DNA of 35,897 nt. Origin: Bacteroidota bacterium (GTDB taxonomy: Bacteria; Bacteroidota; Bacteroidia; NS11-12g; UBA955). A model generated the notes under the pieces. It saw only the letters and a program-made list of their open reading frames with translations, had not been told where the DNA came from and made no database searches. The number at the start of each line of letters is the position of its first letter. The stretch's first letter is position 1. Position numbers and translations under genes: made by a program. Positions 32,286 to 35,897 of the stretch are shown piece after piece. The stretch spans positions 1 through 35,897 of the forward strand of contig JAGFIU010000038.1 in assembly GCA_024103355.1 (NCBI GenBank). The letters run 5' to 3'.

Positions 32286-32696
32286 CTATTGGGCAGGTTG
32301 CGGTGCTGGCTGTGGTGCGGGTTGTGTGCCTGTGTTTGGAGTCTGAGGGCCATTTGACTCAGGAGTACTAGGCATCGTAGGAGTAGCCGGTGGTAAGCCT
32401 TTGTCCATAATTTCTTCTAACTGAGGATCTATCTTCCCGTTCTTGGTTCCTTGATTAGGAACTTTTGAATTGTTCTTAGGTAAAAAGCCAGTTGATATTA
32501 AAGAGATTACAATTACAAGACTTGCAGTAACCCAAGTGATTTTTTCAACTATATCAGTTGTCTTTTTTACTCCAAAAAACTGATTACCGGTTGAAAAGTT
32601 GGCAGCAAGCCCGCTACCTTTAGGGTTTTGGATTAAAACTACTGCTATTAGTACAATTCCAATAATAATGGCAAAAATTAATAAAAGGGTTAACAT
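32286..32696 (-). CDS. secG: Preprotein translocase subunit SecG
   Basis: 136 residues. Two membrane segments frame the signature VVLIQNPKGSGLAANF: TLLLIFAIIIGIVLIAVVLIQ and ITWVTASLVIVISLISTGF. The tail beyond residue ~85 is a Pro/Gln/Thr-rich extension ending PAPQPAPQPAQ, longer than in E. coli SecG but usual in Bacteroidota. SecG sits with SecYE at the inner membrane and helps SecA-driven export. It begins 2 nt after the TPR-like gene and is last of the miaB-lptE operon. Confidence 0.95.
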   Translation of the reverse strand: MLTLLLIFAIIIGIVLIAVVLIQNPKGSGLAANFSTGNQFFGVKKTTDIVEKITWVTASLVIVISLISTGFLPKNNSKVPNQGTKNGKIDPQLEEIMDKGLPPATPTMPSTPESNGPQTPNTGTQPAPQPAPQPAQ

Positions 32697-32698
32697 AG

Positions 32699-33673
32699 CT
32701 ATTCCGTATCTTTCTTTAGTTCGTTTATAAGGGCTGCAAAATAACTCTCTTTTTCTGGAAATTTCAACTTTAATTTTTCATATGCCCAAATCGCTTCTTC
32801 TTTATGTCCTTGTTTTACATAAATACTTGCTAATGTTTCTGTTACAATATCGTCATCTAACTCTAAACTTCTCATCGCAGCATTCTCGGCTTTGAAAAAT
32901 TCTGATTTAGGATGGCTAATTGTAGGTTGATTTTTCAAAAATGAATCAATAATTGCAATAAAATCTTCAGGTTTGGATTTGTGTATTGAGTGATTGAACT
33001 GAGTTGGAGTTTGTTCTATTGTAGTTTTATGCTGGTTATCTCCTACTTTTAAATGAGGGGTTTTAGAAATTTGTTGCAACCATTCTGAAAAACTATGTGT
33101 TTCTATTTTGTTATCATTAAAAACAGGCTGGGCTTCTGTGCCAAGAGTTGTTTCAATCGTGCCAGCTTCATTATTTTCTTCTAAATGAATTTTCTCTTGA
33201 TTTAAAGGTACACTATCTTCTTCAATTTTATCTTTTTCAGTTAGAGAGTCTGTTTCTAAGATAGTCTCTTTGCTTTCTGTTTCAGCTATTGGTTCAGATT
33301 CAATATTAGTTTTTTCTTCAGATTTGGGTGCAACAGCTTCTTCGGTTGGTTCAAAAGCAGGGGAGCGTACAGTTTTTGAAAAGGTGTCTGTTTCTTTGAT
33401 TTCATCTCTAAATTGAATGTTGTCAGAAGGTTTAGTTGATGCTTTGTTTGTAATAAATTCAAACAACCATTCTCTGTCAATAACTCTCAATGATGCTTTT
33501 TTAACCTGCTTGTCATATTTGTAATCCTCATTTTGCTTGTATGTTTTTGCTAACAAAATATGGGGTAAATTAAAATAAGGAAACTCCGAAACCAGTGTCT
33601 CCAGTGTTTCTATTTCTTTTTCCGAAACAGAATGAGGGTTTTTCAATATGTCATTCAATCTGACAGGTGTCAT
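32699..33673 (-). CDS. TPR-like protein of the lptE-secG operon
   Basis: 324 residues, no signal peptide. The N-terminal ~90 residues (LETLVSEFPYFNLPHILLAKTYKQ) look helical and TPR-like. Residues ~95-250 are acidic, low-complexity and probably disordered, rich in Glu, Thr and Ser. The C-terminal ~60 residues (DDDIVTETLASIYVKQGHKEEAIWAYEKLKLKFPEKESYFAALI) form a clear tetratricopeptide unit. This two-ended arrangement between lptE and secG recurs in Bacteroidota, but I know of no function. The gene lies 3 nt from lptE and 2 nt from secG. A cytoplasmic scaffold for envelope assembly is only a guess. Confidence 0.85.
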   Translation of the reverse strand: MTPVRLNDILKNPHSVSEKEIETLETLVSEFPYFNLPHILLAKTYKQNEDYKYDKQVKKASLRVIDREWLFEFITNKASTKPSDNIQFRDEIKETDTFSKTVRSPAFEPTEEAVAPKSEEKTNIESEPIAETESKETILETDSLTEKDKIEEDSVPLNQEKIHLEENNEAGTIETTLGTEAQPVFNDNKIETHSFSEWLQQISKTPHLKVGDNQHKTTIEQTPTQFNHSIHKSKPEDFIAIIDSFLKNQPTISHPKSEFFKAENAAMRSLELDDDIVTETLASIYVKQGHKEEAIWAYEKLKLKFPEKESYFAALINELKKDTE

Positions 33674-33676
33674 ACT

Positions 33677-34195
33677 TTACCATTTCAATGCTATGTCATT
33701 AAATATATCTTGAACCATCATTGTGGTTACATCTGTAATAAGTTGACTTTCAATAGCTGAATAATCAGTAGAAGCCGGGAAGTTTACAAAATTAGTATAA
33801 GTCTTGGTGAAATTAAACTTAGGATGGTTAGGGCAAGTAAAATTCACCTTAGCACTCATGGTAAGTCGGTTTTCTGTAGCTGCCGTATTCCCTGAGATTC
33901 CGACAGGTCTGATATTATAGTCAGTGATAATTCCATCAATTTGATAATCTCCTTCTTGGTCTTTGAGGTATAATTTGGTTTCGCTCTGAAATTTGTCTTT
34001 CAGTTTTTCAGTAAATACCTGACTCAAGGTTGGTGCTACTTGTGGTGCCTGATTGGGAAAGTATAAAATGGAAATACTCTTCACATCATTTGGTATATTG
34101 ACCCCTGACAAAGAATAAATACCACAGTTACTGAATAGGAATACAGGAATTATAAACAATATTATTTTAAGGTAATTGCTTTTATTCAAGTTCAT
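33677..34195 (-). CDS. lptE: LptE family lipoprotein (LPS assembly)
   Basis: 172 residues. A hydrophobic leader IILFIIPVFLFSN precedes the putative lipid-anchor Cys, with an unusual Asn at -1. CGIYSLSGVNIPNDVKSISILYFPN is the typical N-terminus of Bacteroidota LptE, and DYQIDGIITDYNIRPVGISG follows. LptE plugs the LptD barrel and helps insert LPS into the outer membrane; in this group it is recognised mainly by position and this motif. It overlaps the 3' end of the sigma-54 activator gene by 14 nt and is followed 3 nt later by the TPR-like gene. Confidence 0.92.
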   Translation of the reverse strand: MNLNKSNYLKIILFIIPVFLFSNCGIYSLSGVNIPNDVKSISILYFPNQAPQVAPTLSQVFTEKLKDKFQSETKLYLKDQEGDYQIDGIITDYNIRPVGISGNTAATENRLTMSAKVNFTCPNHPKFNFTKTYTNFVNFPASTDYSAIESQLITDVTTMMVQDIFNDIALKW

Positions 34196-35450
34196 ATTGT
34201 TTGATTTTTCTGTATAGAGTTCTTTCTGAAATACCCAGTTCTACAGCGGCTTTTTTTCTTCTTCCTTTGTTGCGTTCCAATGATTTTTTAATCATATCTC
34301 TTTCCTGTTCCTGAATTGTTTTTGCCTCTTCAATTCTGATTGTATGAGGCTCTGCTTCATTAGTATAGATGGGGTGTTTGGGTTCGTGGTCATTAATAGG
34401 GGGCAGCGATATTGAAAAATCAAGAGGATGGGTTTGTTCTTTTAATTCATCGCTGAAAATCTGACGAATGGCACCTTCATTTTCGCGGATAAAATTGCTA
34501 TGATTGCCGCCATTTTCGATGAGTCTAAAGACCAATTTTTTTAAGTCGCTCATGTCTTTTTTCAAATCAAACAATACTTTATAGAGCAAATCCCTTTCGC
34601 TAAAACTTTCATTCTCAAAACCACCCTTGATAGGAGATACTGCAGGCAGAGTATTGCTTTCAGGAGGCAAATAGTTGATTAATGTTTGAGCATTGATAAT
34701 ACCATCACGTTCCAAAACGCAGAGTTGTTCCGTAACATTTCGCAGTTGTCTGACATTGCCCGGCCAAGAGTAGTTCTCAAGCATAGTTTTGGCATCAGGT
34801 GTTAACTCAATATAACGTGTGTGATATTTTTCTGCAAAATCGTTGACAAACTTTAGAAAAATTAAATAAACATCTTCTTTTCTTTCGCTCAGACGAGGTA
34901 TTACGATAGGAACGGTTGCAAGCCTATAATACAAATCTATTCTGAACTTACCGGAATTTGCACTGTTAAGCAAATTACGGTTTGTTGCTGCCACAACCCT
35001 GACATTGGTTTTCTGAATTTTACTCGATCCAACACGAATAAACTCACCTGTTTCCAAAACTCTGAGCAAACGGGCTTGTGTTCCCAAAGGCAGTTCTCCG
35101 ACCTCGTCCAAAAAAATGGTGCCGCCATTAACGGTTTCAAAATAACCTTTACGGGCTTCTGTTGCACCGGTAAAGGAGCCTTTCTCATGACCAAAAAGTT
35201 CTGAATCTATTGTCCCTTCCGGTATTGCACCACAATTTACGGCTATAAAGGAACCGTGCTTTCTTGCACTATTTTGATGTATTATTTTTGAAAAAACTTC
35301 CTTACCTACACCGCTTTCTCCGTAAATTAAAACACTCATATCTGTTGATGCAACACGCAATGCTGTTTCTAATGCGTGGTTGAGTAGGGGAGAATTCCCT
35401 ACAATCTCATAACGGTTTTTTACTTGTTGAAGTTCTTTTTCGCTAATCAT
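34182..35450 (-). CDS. Sigma-54-dependent activator lacking a receiver domain
   Basis: 422 residues. The AAA+ domain starts almost at once: Walker A GESGVGKE at 44-51, the sigma-54 loop GSFTGA at 91-96 (GAFTGA with Ser for Ala), IFLDEVGELP (Walker B) and VRVVAATNR. A linker of about 100 residues separates it from a Fis-type HTH at the end (RRKKAAVELGISERTLYRKIKQYELE). No receiver, PAS or GAF domain lies in front, so control by phosphorylation is unlikely and the signal is unknown. The start lies directly after the miaB stop, and its 3' end overlaps lptE by 14 nt; it may regulate its own envelope operon. Related genes occupy this spot in other Bacteroidota. Confidence 0.95.
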   Translation of the reverse strand: MISEKELQQVKNRYEIVGNSPLLNHALETALRVASTDMSVLIYGESGVGKEVFSKIIHQNSARKHGSFIAVNCGAIPEGTIDSELFGHEKGSFTGATEARKGYFETVNGGTIFLDEVGELPLGTQARLLRVLETGEFIRVGSSKIQKTNVRVVAATNRNLLNSANSGKFRIDLYYRLATVPIVIPRLSERKEDVYLIFLKFVNDFAEKYHTRYIELTPDAKTMLENYSWPGNVRQLRNVTEQLCVLERDGIINAQTLINYLPPESNTLPAVSPIKGGFENESFSERDLLYKVLFDLKKDMSDLKKLVFRLIENGGNHSNFIRENEGAIRQIFSDELKEQTHPLDFSISLPPINDHEPKHPIYTNEAEPHTIRIEEAKTIQEQERDMIKKSLERNKGRRKKAAVELGISERTLYRKIKQYELE

Positions 35451-35897
35451 CTATTCGTTAATTTGTTTGCCGATAAGGGTTGTGGTGGTTGTGTCTTCAA
35501 TCAGTACATTTACATAGTCTCCGGGCTTTTGGGTTGTTTTTCGGAAAACCACCATGATATTCTGGTCATTTCTACCCCTCAAATCATTTTCACTTTTTTT
35601 TGACTCGCCTTCAACCAACACCTTGATTACTTTACCAATGTACTCTTTGTTCTTTTGAGTTGAAATTTTATTTTGTAATTCGATTACCTCTGCAAGCCTC
35701 CTCTTTTTTGTTTCCAAAGGAACATCATCAGGGAATTTTTTTGCAGCCATGGTACCCGGTCTTTCACTGTAAAAATACATATAGCTAAAATCAAACTGTG
35801 AAATATCCATAATACTCAATGTATCCTGATGGTCTTCTTCTGTTTCTGTACAAAAACCACAAATAATATCGCTCGATATACCACATTCAGGAATAAT
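35451..35897 (-). CDS. miaB: tRNA-2-methylthio-N6-dimethylallyladenosine synthase, C-terminal part
   Basis: The reverse strand gives 148 residues open to the right edge, so the N-terminus and the radical-SAM cluster lie outside. IIPECGISSDIICGFCTETEEDHQDTL, FDFSYMYFYSERPGTMAAKKFPDDVP and RRLAEVIELQN match MiaB of the phylum. A TRAM domain follows (IGKVIKVLVEGESKKSENDLRGRNDQNIMVVF). MiaB adds the methylthio group to i6A37 in tRNAs reading UNN codons, including the tRNA-Phe in this window. The TAG stop adjoins the ATG of the sigma-54 activator, so they form one operon. Assignment to MiaB rather than RimO or MtaB rests on YSERPGTMAAKKFPDDVP. Confidence 0.94.
   Translation of the reverse strand: MIPECGISSDIICGFCTETEEDHQDTLSIMDISQFDFSYMYFYSERPGTMAAKKFPDDVPLETKKRRLAEVIELQNKISTQKNKEYIGKVIKVLVEGESKKSENDLRGRNDQNIMVVFRKTTQKPGDYVNVLIEDTTTTTLIGKQINE

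Overview
The window reads as ordinary chromosome from a member of the Bacteroidota. The evidence is the AT-rich sequence, the near absence of Shine-Dalgarno sequences before starts, and a recurring -7 promoter element TAnnTTTG (about 20 copies, most followed by C). It also carries families and architectures typical of that phylum: DUF3078, an NlpE-META lipoprotein, a ~1100-residue SecA, a >500-residue signal peptidase I, a single-chain PurL, LptE next to SecG, and two QueA-type proteins. I cannot place it below phylum with confidence. Coding density is high, and no stretch of 300 bases lacks a gene.

Layout. 1-2870 (all minus): patatin-like lipase, Crp/Fnr regulator, YceI-like protein and a truncated pirin, which looks like a small stress or redox cluster. 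2944-4100: tRNA-Phe with its terminator, then pyruvate dehydrogenase E1 beta. 4224-8913: MacB-type ABC permease and lipB, divergent from abutting promoters; queA; lepB. 9005-12476: TlpA-like thioredoxin, a small repeat-rich lipoprotein, rsgA, rplS and a SPOR-domain protein. 12505-20746: secA, trhO and purL. 20838-24084: a tight operon sucC-mscL-DUF3078-yciO. 24155-29816: ilvE, an unrecognised protein overlapping rdgB, a second QueA paralogue, a beta-CASP RNase-like protein and map. 29861-32049: NlpE-META lipoprotein and mgtE. 32286-35897: the overlapping operon miaB(partial)-sigma54 activator-lptE-TPR-like protein-secG.

How the genes work together. SecA, SecG and LepB cover protein export and signal-peptide removal; LptE, the lipoproteins, the SPOR protein and DUF3078 belong to the envelope. 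QueA, TrhO, MiaB, YciO and tRNA-Phe concern tRNA and its modification; RplS and RsgA concern the ribosome. PdhB, LipB, SucC, IlvE and PurL are central metabolism, with LipB supplying the lipoyl cofactor needed by the PDH complex.

I found no mobile element, CRISPR array, toxin-antitoxin or recognisable defence locus, and no clear new multi-gene system. The more interesting signals are regulatory: abutting divergent -7 elements between lipB and the ABC permease, several -7 elements so close to the start codon that the mRNA should be leaderless, terminator hairpins that carry the next gene's promoter element in the loop, and a second QueA family member that has no ATG start.
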